Shown: in pieces, positions 55,082 through 63,994 of the stretch
How the letters are laid out: the number at the start of each line of letters is the position of its first letter
How positions within the stretch are numbered: the first letter of the stretch is position 1
Source of the DNA: Oceanobacillus sp. FSL K6-2867
Lineage (GTDB): Bacteria; Bacillota; Bacilli; Bacillales; Amphibacillaceae
NCBI RefSeq assembly: GCF_037963145.1
Contig: NZ_CP150144.1
Coordinates: forward strand, 1,488,001-1,552,000
Length of the DNA: 64,000 nucleotides
Direction: 5' to 3'
Notes under the pieces: generated by a model
What the model saw: the letters and a program-made list of their open reading frames with translations, nothing else
The model's database searches: none
Told to the model about the DNA's origin: nothing
Made by a program: the position numbers and the translations under genes

Positions 55082-55840
55082 ATGAAAGTTGTTTCTTGGA
55101 ATGTTAATGGTATTCGTGCATGTGTTAAGAAAGGTTTTCTTGATTATTTCCACGAGGTAGATGCTGATATATTCTGTATTCAGGAATCCAAATTACAGAA
55201 AGGTCAAATCGATCTTGATTTAAAAGGATACGAGCAGTACTGGAATTATGCTGTTAAAAAAGGCTACTCGGGGACAGCAGTTTTCACGAAGAAAAAGCCG
55301 ATTCGGGTCACATATGGCTTAAATAACGAAGAGGTTCAAGATGAAGGCAGAATTATCACACTGGAATTTGAGACATTCTTTTTAGTAAACGTTTATACTC
55401 CAAACGCCAAAAGAGACTTGAGCAGACTTGAATATCGACTGGAATGGGAAGATGAATTATATAGCTATTTAAAAGAATTAGATGCAGTTAAACCTGTTAT
55501 CTACTGTGGAGATTTCAATGTGGCCCACCAAGAAATCGATCTGAAAAATTTTAAAACCAATCATGGAAATTCCGGCTTTACAACAGAAGAGCGCGGGAAA
55601 ATGACTCGTTTACTTGGTTCAGGATTTGTTGATACGTTACGGCACTTTCACCCTGACACAACAGATATTTACACTTGGTGGTCCTATATGAAAACGATTC
55701 GCGAAAGAAATGTTGGCTGGCGGATTGATTACTTTATCGTCTCTGAGAGACTCGTTCCAGTTCTGAGGGATTCACGAGCAGATACGTCAATCATGGGGAG
55801 TGATCACTGTCCAATCGTGCTGGAATTAAACAACCTGTAG
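55082..55840 (+). CDS. exoA: Exodeoxyribonuclease III / AP endonuclease ExoA
   Basis: 252 aa base-excision repair nuclease. Metal and catalytic blocks: SWNVNGIRA, IFCIQESKLQ, VNVYTPNAKRDL, YCGDFNVAH, WRIDYFIVS and the final SDHCPIVLEL with the general-base His. The best upstream AAAGGG is 14 bases from the ATG, so translation may be modest. Single gene. Confidence 0.94.
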   Translation: MKVVSWNVNGIRACVKKGFLDYFHEVDADIFCIQESKLQKGQIDLDLKGYEQYWNYAVKKGYSGTAVFTKKKPIRVTYGLNNEEVQDEGRIITLEFETFFLVNVYTPNAKRDLSRLEYRLEWEDELYSYLKELDAVKPVIYCGDFNVAHQEIDLKNFKTNHGNSGFTTEERGKMTRLLGSGFVDTLRHFHPDTTDIYTWWSYMKTIRERNVGWRIDYFIVSERLVPVLRDSRADTSIMGSDHCPIVLELNNL

Positions 55841-55973
55841 AAGATTTCACATTCGACAAGTCTTCTTTGAAAGGGATAATTTTCCTAAGTGCCGATTAAA
55901 TACTGTAACCGTCTGTTCATACGCTGTTCACATTCTGTTTGTACACTAAATACAGCGCAAAGGAGAGATAAGT

Positions 55974-56405
55974 GTGAAACATTACAGTACAATATTATTA
56001 CGTTTCTCAGCTTTTTTCGCACTGCTTGGAGCAGTTATCGGCTCCCATATGGCAGGTGCAGGTGGATATGAATTTAAAACGGTTCACGCACATATCCTGG
56101 TTGTCGGTTGGTTGTCTTTGTTTGCTTTTGCAGTTTTTTATAAACTATTCACCCCAGCAAATCGAATGCTGGCAGCAATCCATGTGTGGTCAACAATTGT
56201 TGGCACTTTCGGTTTAACGATTGGCATGTGGCTTTATTTCGTACGTCCATTTAATATCGGGGACACATTTACAACAAGCTTTTTTATTATCGGTGGAACA
56301 GTATTATTAATAAGCTTTGTATTCTTTTTTATTTTAACATTTATGAAAACAGGAGAACTGGAGCACAGCACTGGTAGCCGTTTATCAGACAACTGCAGAA
56401 ACTGA
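55974..56405 (+). CDS. Small four-helix membrane protein resembling a heme-copper oxidase subunit I fragment
   Basis: 143 aa from GTG 55974 behind AAAGGAGAG. Four hydrophobic helices; VHAHILVVGWLSLFAFAVFYKL carries an H-x-H pair as in small cbb3/subunit-I-like proteins of Bacillus. The missing helices rule out an oxidase by itself. Its function is unknown; a heme-binding or sensing role is a guess. Confidence 0.7.
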   Translation: MKHYSTILLRFSAFFALLGAVIGSHMAGAGGYEFKTVHAHILVVGWLSLFAFAVFYKLFTPANRMLAAIHVWSTIVGTFGLTIGMWLYFVRPFNIGDTFTTSFFIIGGTVLLISFVFFFILTFMKTGELEHSTGSRLSDNCRN

Positions 56406-56438
56406 AAACGTAAAATGTAACTTTAAGCCACAAATTAT

Positions 56439-56480
56439 AACGGCATGGCATCATAATAGAATGATGCCATGCCGTTTATT
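56439..56480. terminator. Bidirectional terminator
   Basis: AACGGCATGGCATCAT and its perfect complement form a 16-bp stem with a 6-base loop, between the small membrane protein gene and the MBL hydrolase gene. Confidence 0.92.
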
Positions 56481-56485
56481 TACAT

Positions 56486-57433
56486 TTATTGCGTTAGTTT
56501 TTTAAAATAATCAATGATACCAAGAGATCCTACCTGCAGGTCGAGATTTATTAAAATATAAACCTCGTGCTCATCAGGAATCCCTTTCGTTCTTAAATGT
56601 TCACGGATATTAGCGAGCAATCGCTGTGAAATTACATCATAGCCTTTTCCTTCAAGTACTGTCCGCTCCCCAACCTCCATAAATACATCAAGCCAATTTA
56701 GAGTCTGGTTTAATGCCTCTTCTATGTTTTGTGTCATCCCAAAATGACCAAAGTAAATACGGTCAAGGTTTTTGTCGCGAATTCGCTTAATGGAGTTCTC
56801 CATGTCATTCGGATTAAAATGGTTTGGAGAAGTAGAAGGCAAAAACAAATCAACACCATTTGGTACGAGCTGTTCGTAACGAACACCTACTGTGTCGCCA
56901 GTAAACATTCCATTGCTCACAGGATCATAAATACTAATATGATGCTTCGCATGCCCAGGTGTATCCCAGAATTCCAATGTACAATTCGGCCCTATTTCCA
57001 AGGAGTCCCCTTCACCTTTTACAAGCAATCGATCTTCAGGCACAGGTACAATTGGTTCAAATAATTCAGAGAAGCTGTCACCATAAACTGCTCTTGCTCC
57101 TGCAGCAAGTTTTTTAGGATTAATTAAATGCCTTTCCCCACGCGGATGCACAATGATGGTTGCATTCGGGCACTCCTTTAGCAATAAACCGGCTCCGCCA
57201 GCATGATCCAGATGAATATGGGTAACAATAATATACTTTATTTCATCCAGCGAATGTCCAAGCGCTGCTAATCCGGCTTTAATATACTTCACCGATGGAC
57301 TTGGTCCAGTTTCAACCAGTGTTAACGCCTCTTCATTGATAACGTAAGTTCCTGTCCGGTTAGCTACATCTAAGTCAAATCCATCAATTAAGTGAATACG
57401 ATCATCCAATCGAATTGGATCTCTTTGCTTCAT
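56486..57433 (-). CDS. MBL-fold metallo-hydrolase
   Basis: 315 aa from ATG 57433 (GGAGGGGG 7 bases upstream). The metal motif THIHLDHAGGAG is standard, followed by a His in DTPGHAKHHIS, Asp in FTGDTVGV and a late FGHFG. The extra C-terminal helical region of about 90 residues (LDVFMEVGERTVLEGK...) resembles the group with C-terminal helices after the lactamase fold. The substrate is unknown; hydrolysis of a thioester or lactone is possible. Confidence 0.85.
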   Translation of the reverse strand: MKQRDPIRLDDRIHLIDGFDLDVANRTGTYVINEEALTLVETGPSPSVKYIKAGLAALGHSLDEIKYIIVTHIHLDHAGGAGLLLKECPNATIIVHPRGERHLINPKKLAAGARAVYGDSFSELFEPIVPVPEDRLLVKGEGDSLEIGPNCTLEFWDTPGHAKHHISIYDPVSNGMFTGDTVGVRYEQLVPNGVDLFLPSTSPNHFNPNDMENSIKRIRDKNLDRIYFGHFGMTQNIEEALNQTLNWLDVFMEVGERTVLEGKGYDVISQRLLANIREHLRTKGIPDEHEVYILINLDLQVGSLGIIDYFKKLTQ

Positions 57434-57700
57434 AAAATTTCCCCCTCCGGAAAATGTAAGCACATACTTTTACGTTCATATTATCACAAAATTCCCTCTT
57501 TCACATCATTTTTTACTAGAGCATGCTCTCTAATGCAACTTAAACAATTATCCTTCGATTTCATATAAAAAGACGAAATGAAAGCGAATAAGTATAGTAA
57601 ACCTGTTAAAAATACAGATGTATAATGTGCATTATTATTTCTTCAATTTAGATAAACCTGGGACAGCACATTTGCACCAAATAAAAGGAGGTTTTTTTAA

Positions 57701-58315
57701 TTGTTTAATCAACAGCAGAATCAAAATTTCCAAGGCTCATCACAAATGCCTGATCAGCAAAGCCATGGTGGTCACGAAATGTTTGATGCGCATGAAGCAA
57801 TTTCAGGTCTTGTTGGCGGTTTAGAACAAGGTCTGCTTTATGAACAGCATATTCAGGATCCTGAATTAAAAACAATGCTGCAAAAGCATAAGACATTCCT
57901 TACTCAAATGTACAATACGATTGTAGAAGCCCTAAGTACAGGACAAGAACCATCCCAAAAAACCCAGACGTATATGATGTCAGATAGCAATAATGTGCTT
58001 TATGGGATGAAGCCAACTCAGCCTAAAACACCTGCACAGGCAGTGACAGAATTGAATGATCAATGTATTTCTAGTTTTATGATGGCAAATTTAAAGTCAT
58101 CTGCTTCTGCTTTTACAATGACTGCTCTGGAAACAACTAACCCAGTATTAAGAAGAGTGTTTGCTGACAGCATTCCGAATCTTGTCGAAATGGCTTACGA
58201 AATATTCTTATACCAAAATAAACGCCAGTATTATCAAGTACCACAATTAAAGCAAGAAGAGATGCAAATTTATATGAACAGCTATGCTCCCGTTCAGAAT
58301 CCAATGCAGCATTAA
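57701..58315 (+). CDS. CotF-like spore coat protein
   Basis: 204 aa from TTG 57701, 8-9 bases after AAAGGAGG. Gln/Asn/His-rich N-terminus, a ferritin-like helical middle (HEAISGLVGGLEQGLLYEQHIQDPELK), and the segment ALETTNPVLRRVFADSIPN seen in CotF/YhcQ proteins. It is expected in the spore coat. A second sign of sporulation in the window. Confidence 0.85.
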   Translation: MFNQQQNQNFQGSSQMPDQQSHGGHEMFDAHEAISGLVGGLEQGLLYEQHIQDPELKTMLQKHKTFLTQMYNTIVEALSTGQEPSQKTQTYMMSDSNNVLYGMKPTQPKTPAQAVTELNDQCISSFMMANLKSSASAFTMTALETTNPVLRRVFADSIPNLVEMAYEIFLYQNKRQYYQVPQLKQEEMQIYMNSYAPVQNPMQH

Positions 58316-58436
58316 TTGGCTTCAAGGCTCTCAAGCTTTTTATTATAGGGGCCTTGATATATTGTTGCCGTATTCCTGCAGCAATCCTCTTTTTTAGAAC
58401 TACACACACTAATCTTACAATTACGAGGTGAACAGA

Positions 58437-58604
58437 ATGGGTAGAGATGATCATAAAAAAAAGCACAATAATTATTTGGCTCAAACACCTAAAAATCAAA
58501 AATCAGATGGTATCGATGTTGAGTTTTCCGAAGAGCTAGCAGATGCTGAAGACAAAGAAGCTCAAGCAAGAAGCCGCGCTGCTGATAAACGTGCAAAGAA
58601 GTAG
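58437..58604 (+). CDS. yfhD: YfhD-type small protein
   Basis: A 55-residue protein too short for usual ORF lists. ATG 58437 is 6 bases after GAGGTG. The sequence MGRDDHKKKHNNYLAQTPKN leads to DVEFSEELADAEDKEAQARS and AADKRAKK, which is the conserved end of the Bacillus YfhD family. Function unknown; such small acidic/basic proteins are often spore-associated. Confidence 0.8.
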   Translation: MGRDDHKKKHNNYLAQTPKNQKSDGIDVEFSEELADAEDKEAQARSRAADKRAKK

Positions 58605-58740
58605 CAGCAATTTCCCAAGTCACATCTATGTCTAATTTTGTTAGCATTTACTGGCTTTCCATCTGTAAACATTGGAAGTTTTGATGAGAATGTTATAACA
58701 TTATAAGTAGAACATAACATTTCTAAAGGATGAAAAGGCA

Positions 58741-59190
58741 ATGACTAACAAAAGCATCGATGATTATTTAACAGAAGGAATGTACGGGACACGGCTACCA
58801 AAAGATCATGAAAGAATACAGTTTCTAGGCACGCTTAGAGAACGAATCGTTTTAGCGCTAACAATTGGACAAGTTATGTCCGATTCCGGCCTTCATAAAT
58901 TGGAAGAAGCTATCAAAGAGAACCCTAAAGCAACATTGCTTATTAATGGTCATGTTCCTTTCCGTTTTTTAAAAGAAGAAAAAGGACTTGCCAATAAATA
59001 TAATATTTCGTATACAACCATTACGAATAATGAAAGTGATACAAATATCGGGGCCGTACTCACTTATGATTACGCCATTGATAAAGAGAATATCTTTATT
59101 GAAGATGAGCAGCCAGATGAGAAAGTAACGGAAACGAAAGAACAGCCGAAGAGCTTTCTCGGAAAAATAAAGAAATGGTTTGGTTCCTAA
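58741..59190 (+). CDS. yueI: YueI-family (DUF1694) protein
   Basis: 149 aa cytoplasmic protein with SIDDYLTEGMYGTRLPKDHERIQFLGTLRERIVLALTIGQV at the start, the DUF1694 hallmark, followed by LLINGHVPFRFLK and an acidic, then basic, tail. Related in part to YueI of B. subtilis; activity unknown. A strong terminator follows. Confidence 0.85.
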   Translation: MTNKSIDDYLTEGMYGTRLPKDHERIQFLGTLRERIVLALTIGQVMSDSGLHKLEEAIKENPKATLLINGHVPFRFLKEEKGLANKYNISYTTITNNESDTNIGAVLTYDYAIDKENIFIEDEQPDEKVTETKEQPKSFLGKIKKWFGS

Positions 59191-59197
59191 GAAAACT

Positions 59198-59238
59198 ATA
59201 GACCGCAGCACAATAAAATGTGCTGCGGTCTATTTTAG
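59198..59238 (+). terminator. Terminator of yueI
   Basis: ATAGACCGCAGCACA/TGTGCTGCGGTCTAT, a 15-bp perfect stem with a 6-base loop, followed by TTTTAGTTT. Confidence 0.9.
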
Positions 59239-59370
59239 TTTCATTTCTATCCCTTTATAATATGTAATTAACCCAACAAAAATTATTATTATTATTTTTT
59301 TCCTCTTCTATCATTCAAAAATCATACGTTTTATAATATAATTAAATTATCGTACGTGAATTACAAAAAA

Positions 59371-59442
59371 TACCTCATATAATCTCAGTAATATGGTCTG
59401 AGAGTCTCTACGGAGTAACCGTAAATTACTCTACTATGAACG
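59371..59442 (+). promoter_or_regulatory. Purine riboswitch aptamer, guanine-type
   Basis: CTCATATAATC, AATATGG, AGAGTCTCTAC, GGAGTAA-CCGTAAA-TTACTC and TACTATG match the purine aptamer with loops L2 and L3. The ligand-pairing base is C (59434), which indicates guanine or hypoxanthine, not adenine. The base two before it is T rather than the common G. The control region runs to the terminator at 59485. Confidence 0.9.
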
Positions 59443-59456
59443 GTGCTTCTTATGAA

Positions 59457-59485
59457 ATGGCCGTTTTTTTCAAACGGCTTTTTTT
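59457..59485 (+). terminator. Terminator of the purine riboswitch
   Basis: GCCGTTT (59460-59466) and AAACGGC (59472-59478) plus seven T. AACGG in the aptamer 3' strand (about 59440-59444) can pair with CCGTT of the terminator arm, giving the alternative antiterminator. Confidence 0.9.
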
Positions 59486-59533
59486 ATGGGAACAGCCACC
59501 ATTCATGAACTTGAGGAAAAAAGGAGCAGCAAG

Positions 59534-60607
59534 ATGGAACTTATACTTAAAGATATTCTAGCAGCAATCAGTGGTGTGCTTAACGGACTCCCACAAGGAT
59601 TACTAGCTCTAACGTTTGGATTTGCTTCCGTACCGACTGCGTTAGCATTTATTATTGGCGCATTCGGAAATGCCATGACAAGCAATGTTGCTGTTGTATC
59701 ATTCCAAGCAGAGACAATAACCGTTGCCGGAACAATGGGCAATAATATGCGTGAACGGTTATCAATGATCTTCTACGGTGCATTTATTTTAATTATTATT
59801 AGCTTATTTGGTCTTATGGAACAAATCGTTTCCTGGATTGGTCCAGTAATTACAAATGGAATGATGGCCGGTGTTGGCTTTATGCTTGCAAAAGTTGCCT
59901 GGGATATGGCAAGGAAAGACCGTTTAATTGGTATATCTTCATTTATTAGTGCACTTGTCGTGTACATTGTAACAAAGGATCTTGTATACACAATTACAAT
60001 TTCAGTTATTCTTTCAAGTATTGTTTATTATTTTATGAAAAAAGATACTCCCGATCATTTAAAACAGAAAATCGATGACCGTTTTAAATTGCAAAAATTA
60101 ACGTTAAATCTAATGGTAATCCGTGGTGCCTTAGCTTTAGTTTGTTTGAATATCGGCGCTAATATTGCTTTCGGAAAAATTAATGGAGAAATTGCTTCAC
60201 AAGATGTAAATATAGATACATTAACCATCATTAGCAGCTTAGCAGATATGGCATCCGCTTTATACGGCGGCGGACCAGTTGAAGTAATTATATCCGCGAC
60301 AGCCAGTGCACCGCATGCTGTATGGGCTGGTGTGTTGATGATGGCACTAATGGCTTTTATCCTTATTTTTAAACTGCTTCCCAAAATCGGAAAGTATGTA
60401 CCGAGTTCTTCAATTGCAGGATTTCTATTTGTGCTTGGAGCAATCGTTACACTACCTGGCAACGCCGAGGCAGCACTTTCAGCGGATGCTGCGGGCTCTA
60501 ATATTGTCGGTGGTATTACGATGATTATAACCGCCATTTCCGATCCATTTTTCGGTCTGCTAGCAGGCGTAATCATGGAATGGCTATTAGGTATTTTTGG
60601 TATTTAA
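59534..60607 (+). CDS. NCS2-like nucleobase permease under riboswitch control
   Basis: 357 aa with about ten membrane helices. ATG 59534 is 7 bases after AAGGAG; the longer frame to 59486 lies in the riboswitch terminator. NCS2-type features include the Gly-rich GLPQGLLALTFGFASVPTALAF, ALYGGGPVEVIIS and the late GFLFVLGAIVTLPGNAEAA. The riboswitch indicates guanine, hypoxanthine or xanthine as substrate. It is somewhat shorter than standard NCS2 transporters (about 430), so the subfamily is uncertain. Confidence 0.75.
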   Translation: MELILKDILAAISGVLNGLPQGLLALTFGFASVPTALAFIIGAFGNAMTSNVAVVSFQAETITVAGTMGNNMRERLSMIFYGAFILIIISLFGLMEQIVSWIGPVITNGMMAGVGFMLAKVAWDMARKDRLIGISSFISALVVYIVTKDLVYTITISVILSSIVYYFMKKDTPDHLKQKIDDRFKLQKLTLNLMVIRGALALVCLNIGANIAFGKINGEIASQDVNIDTLTIISSLADMASALYGGGPVEVIISATASAPHAVWAGVLMMALMAFILIFKLLPKIGKYVPSSSIAGFLFVLGAIVTLPGNAEAALSADAAGSNIVGGITMIITAISDPFFGLLAGVIMEWLLGIFGI

Positions 60608-60632
60608 ATAAATTGCAGGAGCGTGAATTCAA

Positions 60633-61172
60633 ATGGATACATATGAACTTAAAGTTGCTGGTTTAAAACGTGACTTACCAATTATTCAAATTAAAGATAA
60701 TTTAAAAATAGCAAGCTTTGTTATTTTAGGTGATACAGAAATGGTTGCTGCGACTGCACCATTAATTGCAGATAAATTGCCAGAGGTTGATGTTCTCGTT
60801 ACAGCAGAGGCAAAGGGAATCCCTTTTATATATGAAGTTGCGAAACAATTAAACATGGCAAAATATGTTGTCGCCAGAAAAAGCATAAAGCCGTATATGA
60901 ACAATCCTATCATCCATGAAGTTGAATCAATTACAACACAAAAAACACAGACCTTATGCTTGGACACAGAGGATGTGGCGCAAATAAAAGGAAAGCGCGT
61001 AGCTCTAATTGATGATGTAATAAGCACCGGTGAATCCTTAAAAGCTCTAGAGGAATTAGTAGAAAAGGCTGGTGGAAATGTTGCCGCAAAAGCCGCAATC
61101 CTAGCTGAAGGTGATGCAGCAAATCGTGATGATATTTTATTTATTGAGAAACTGCCTCTTTTCACAGACTGA
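60633..61172 (+). CDS. Type I purine phosphoribosyltransferase-like protein
   Basis: 179 aa. The PRPP-binding motif is VALIDDVISTGESL; upstream TAEAKGIPFIYEVAKQL resembles adenine/xanthine phosphoribosyltransferases (EAKGIP). It follows the permease by 25 bases under the same riboswitch, so it should trap an imported purine base as its nucleotide. Xanthine or guanine is likelier than adenine given the aptamer, although the EARGF-like motif is of Apt type. Confidence 0.85.
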   Translation: MDTYELKVAGLKRDLPIIQIKDNLKIASFVILGDTEMVAATAPLIADKLPEVDVLVTAEAKGIPFIYEVAKQLNMAKYVVARKSIKPYMNNPIIHEVESITTQKTQTLCLDTEDVAQIKGKRVALIDDVISTGESLKALEELVEKAGGNVAAKAAILAEGDAANRDDILFIEKLPLFTD

Positions 61173-61180
61173 ATTACCAA

Positions 61181-61209
61181 GGCCTAGCAGTTCGCTAGGT
61201 CTTTTTTTA
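61181..61209 (+). terminator. Terminator of the purine salvage operon
   Basis: GCCTAGC/GCTAGGT stem with a short loop and seven T. Confidence 0.9.
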
Positions 61210-61399
61210 TGTACAGTACTCTAAGCATAGCTCCATATTATTCAACAACCCTTCTCCCCCCACTCAACAAACTTTCATACATGCAATCTGTTCACTCATA
61301 CATTAAACAGATCATGTTAGTTCAGTTCAGAATTCATAAAAGATTATTCTTGCTATACTTCCGGTAATAAATCAAAATCAAAAACCTGGAGGAGATATC

Positions 61400-62335
61400 A
61401 TGTCTAATACCGTTGTTGAAGTGCAGCACGCAACAAGAAAATTCGGTAAGACAACAGCAGTTAATAATGTTTCTTTTTCCATCGAAAAGGGATCTACTGT
61501 AGCAATCCTGGGACCAAATGGTGCAGGAAAAACAACAATTGTTTCCATGATGCTTGGATTAATCGAACCTACTGCCGGATATATTCACTTATTCAATAAA
61601 AACCCGAAGCATATTGCCGCTCGTGAAAAAATAGGTGCGATGCTTCAAGATGTAAGTGTCGTTGATAAATTAAAGGTTCATGAGGTTATTGCCCTCTTTC
61701 GCAGCTACTACCCTTCCCCGCTCTCCATGGAGGAATTAATTGCTTTAACCGGATTAGAGAAGGACGACTTGAACAAATGGGCCGACAAATTATCAGGAGG
61801 TCAAAAACGGCGGGTTGGTTTTGCTCTAGCGCTTACCGGCAATCCAGACCTTATTTTCTTTGATGAACCAACAGTCGGGCTTGACATTACTGCAAGGAGA
61901 TTATTCTGGGAAAAAGTAAATGCATTAAAGAAAAAAGGAAAAACAATTATTTTTACGACACATTATTTACAAGAAGCAGACGATGCAGCGGAGCGAATTA
62001 TCCTATTTAATCGTGGCGAAATTATTGCGGACGGACACCCAAATACGATTAAGCAACAGCTTGCTATCCGAAATGTTTCCTTCCAATCAGATGACACAGA
62101 TAAAGCGATCCAACAATTACAATCGCTCCCGACAGTTAGCCAGTGCTATGAAAAAGATAAACGAATTTACGTCGTAACAGAAGACACAGATGCCGTTCTT
62201 AAAGCACTTTTCAAGCTTGATTTAAACGCAAGAAGCATCGAAATTGAACAAGGGCGATTGGAAGAGGTATTTGAATATTTAACGAAACAAAATGAGGAGG
62301 CAGAAATAAATGAACAGCATTACAATGCAATGTAA
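61400..62335 (+). CDS. ABC-2 exporter ATPase (YvfR-like)
   Basis: 311 aa behind GGAGG. Walker A GPNGAGKTT, signature LSGGQKRRVGFALAL, Walker B LIFFDEPTVGLD, H-loop TTHYL. A C-terminal domain of about 95 residues follows the ATPase core, as in drug-exporter DrrA-type subunits. It overlaps the permease gene by 26 bases. Resembles YvfR of B. subtilis. Confidence 0.87.
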   Translation: MSNTVVEVQHATRKFGKTTAVNNVSFSIEKGSTVAILGPNGAGKTTIVSMMLGLIEPTAGYIHLFNKNPKHIAAREKIGAMLQDVSVVDKLKVHEVIALFRSYYPSPLSMEELIALTGLEKDDLNKWADKLSGGQKRRVGFALALTGNPDLIFFDEPTVGLDITARRLFWEKVNALKKKGKTIIFTTHYLQEADDAAERIILFNRGEIIADGHPNTIKQQLAIRNVSFQSDDTDKAIQQLQSLPTVSQCYEKDKRIYVVTEDTDAVLKALFKLDLNARSIEIEQGRLEEVFEYLTKQNEEAEINEQHYNAM

Positions 62336-63047
62336 AGCAGAGGTGCTTCGCATTTTCCGTAATCCATATTTTGTATTTTGGAGCCTGCTTATGCCAATTG
62401 TGTTTTATTTTATTTTTACCAACATTGTGAATACCGATGTTCCAGATACAGAGCTCTGGCAAGCACATTATCTAATGTCAATGACTGCATTCAGTGTTAT
62501 GGGATCAGCCATTATGACTTTTGGCATTCGTATGGTGCAAGAACGCACACAGGGCTGGTCTTCCTTTATGAAAATCACGCCATTACCAGCTTGGGCTTAT
62601 TTTACTGCTAAGATGTTTGGGCAAACGGTTATGCATCTGTTTTCTATAATTCTAATCTTTGTTGCGGGTTATTTGATCAATGGTGTCTCGTTAACGTTCA
62701 TCCAATGGTTCTTCTCTGGATTATGGATTTTGGTTGCCTCTCTGCCATTTCTCGCCATCGGAACACTTGTAGGCGCGATGGGGAAAGTTGAAACTGCAAG
62801 CGGTGTTAGCAATATTCTCTATTTAGCATTAGCTATTCTTGGTGGGATGTGGTTTCCCATCTATATTTTCCCTACTTTCCTGCAAAACCTCGCGGAATGG
62901 CTCCCATCCTATCATTTCGGAAACGGCGCATGGGATATTATTCGCGGAAATGCCCCAAGTTTTAAAAGTGTTCTTGTCTTAAGCGGCTATTTAATAGGAT
63001 TCATGGCAATTTCTGCATTTGTTCGGAAAAAGCAAGAGAGCATGTAA
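62310..63047 (+). CDS. ABC-2 exporter permease (YvfS-like)
   Basis: 245 aa with six hydrophobic segments. AEVLRIFRNPYFVFWSLLMPIVFYFIF is the usual start of ABC-2 permeases; the motif LALAILGGMWFPIYIFP is the conserved penultimate loop. It forms a homodimer with two copies of the ATPase. The exported compound is unknown. Confidence 0.86.
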   Translation: MNSITMQCKAEVLRIFRNPYFVFWSLLMPIVFYFIFTNIVNTDVPDTELWQAHYLMSMTAFSVMGSAIMTFGIRMVQERTQGWSSFMKITPLPAWAYFTAKMFGQTVMHLFSIILIFVAGYLINGVSLTFIQWFFSGLWILVASLPFLAIGTLVGAMGKVETASGVSNILYLALAILGGMWFPIYIFPTFLQNLAEWLPSYHFGNGAWDIIRGNAPSFKSVLVLSGYLIGFMAISAFVRKKQESM

Positions 63048-63114
63048 ATATAATTCGCCATTCTTGCTTTTGCTATATAATAACAGTATCCATATGCCAA
63101 AGGGGGAATGGCAC

Positions 63115-63576
63115 TTGAAAATTAATATCGATATTGACGATAAGCATGAGGTAACGCAAATAACGATCCATACAAAAGAATGGACAGAAGAACTGGAGGA
63201 AATTGTAAAAGTCATTAAAAAACGTAGAACCCCTCGATTATTTGCCAGTGAATCTGACCAAACAATCTTGCTTGATCCGAAAGAAATTGATTTTATCTAT
63301 GCAGAACAACGCAGAGTATACGCAAGCCTTGCAAACCGCCAATTGGAACTAAAAATGAAATTGTATGAAGCAGAAGAGATTTTAGCCCCGTACGATTATA
63401 TGCGTTTTTCAAAATCTGTAATTGGTAACCTGAATCATATTGAACGCTTCGAATTATCCTTCAATGGTAATCTTTGTGTCTACTTTCGTTCAGGGAATAA
63501 GGCTTATATCACAAGAAAATATGTCGCACCCATTAAAGAAAAACTGATGAATGGAGGTCAGTCAAATGATAATTGA
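63115..63576 (+). CDS. LytTR-domain transcription regulator
   Basis: 153 aa from TTG 63115, 8 bases after AGGGGG; the earlier in-frame ATG 63094 lies before that site. The C-terminal LytTR DNA-binding domain is visible (LDPKEIDFIYAEQRRVYASL...YDYMRFSKSVIGNLNHIERFELSFNGNLCVYFRSGNKAYITRKYVAPIKEKL). No receiver domain is present, so it is not a classical response regulator. It is coupled to the DUF3021 gene by overlap, and follows the exporter it may regulate. Confidence 0.88.
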   Translation: MKINIDIDDKHEVTQITIHTKEWTEELEEIVKVIKKRRTPRLFASESDQTILLDPKEIDFIYAEQRRVYASLANRQLELKMKLYEAEEILAPYDYMRFSKSVIGNLNHIERFELSFNGNLCVYFRSGNKAYITRKYVAPIKEKLMNGGQSNDN

Positions 63577-63994
63577 AATTCTTAAAAGAACGATGATCGG
63601 ACTAGGATTTGCGTGTATTTTTACATTTATCGCCTTAACCATTATTGTTGTTAACAATCATTCCACCTCCGTCTCAGAGGTATGGATGCATATGCTTGCC
63701 AGTATGACGATCGGTGTTTATTTTGGACTGTCTTCTTTTATTTACATGGGAAATGAATGGAGTTATATAAAAAGAACTATCGTGCATTTTAGCGTCTCTG
63801 TTATTTTCTATTTTTCAATTGCCTTTTCCGTTGGCTGGGTTCCATTTGGTTTTTGGCCAGTAATAGGAAGCCTTCTAGCATTTATTGCTATTTATGCCAT
63901 ATTTGGCACGGGGTATTACCTCTACTATAAGAGACTTGAGACTTCTTTAAATGAGGAATTAAAAAAAAGAAATGAAAATGCACGTGAGCATTAA
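63566..63994 (+). CDS. DUF3021 membrane protein
   Basis: 142 aa from ATG 63566 (GGAGG 8 bases upstream). Four hydrophobic helices, with SEVWMHMLASMTIGVYFGLSSFIY in the second and a charged C-terminus. DUF3021 proteins typically follow LytTR regulators like this and are thought to hold them at the membrane. The start lies within the end of the regulator gene. Confidence 0.85.
   Translation: MIIEILKRTMIGLGFACIFTFIALTIIVVNNHSTSVSEVWMHMLASMTIGVYFGLSSFIYMGNEWSYIKRTIVHFSVSVIFYFSIAFSVGWVPFGFWPVIGSLLAFIAIYAIFGTGYYLYYKRLETSLNEELKKRNENAREH

Noticed and set aside
59486..59533. Longer start of the purine permease
   Set aside because: It begins directly at the riboswitch terminator; ATG 59534 has a proper ribosome site and is a better fit.
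61240..61360. LytTR binding sites before the ABC exporter
   Set aside because: Only a loose AGTTCAG direct repeat near 61319-61332; too weak to call.
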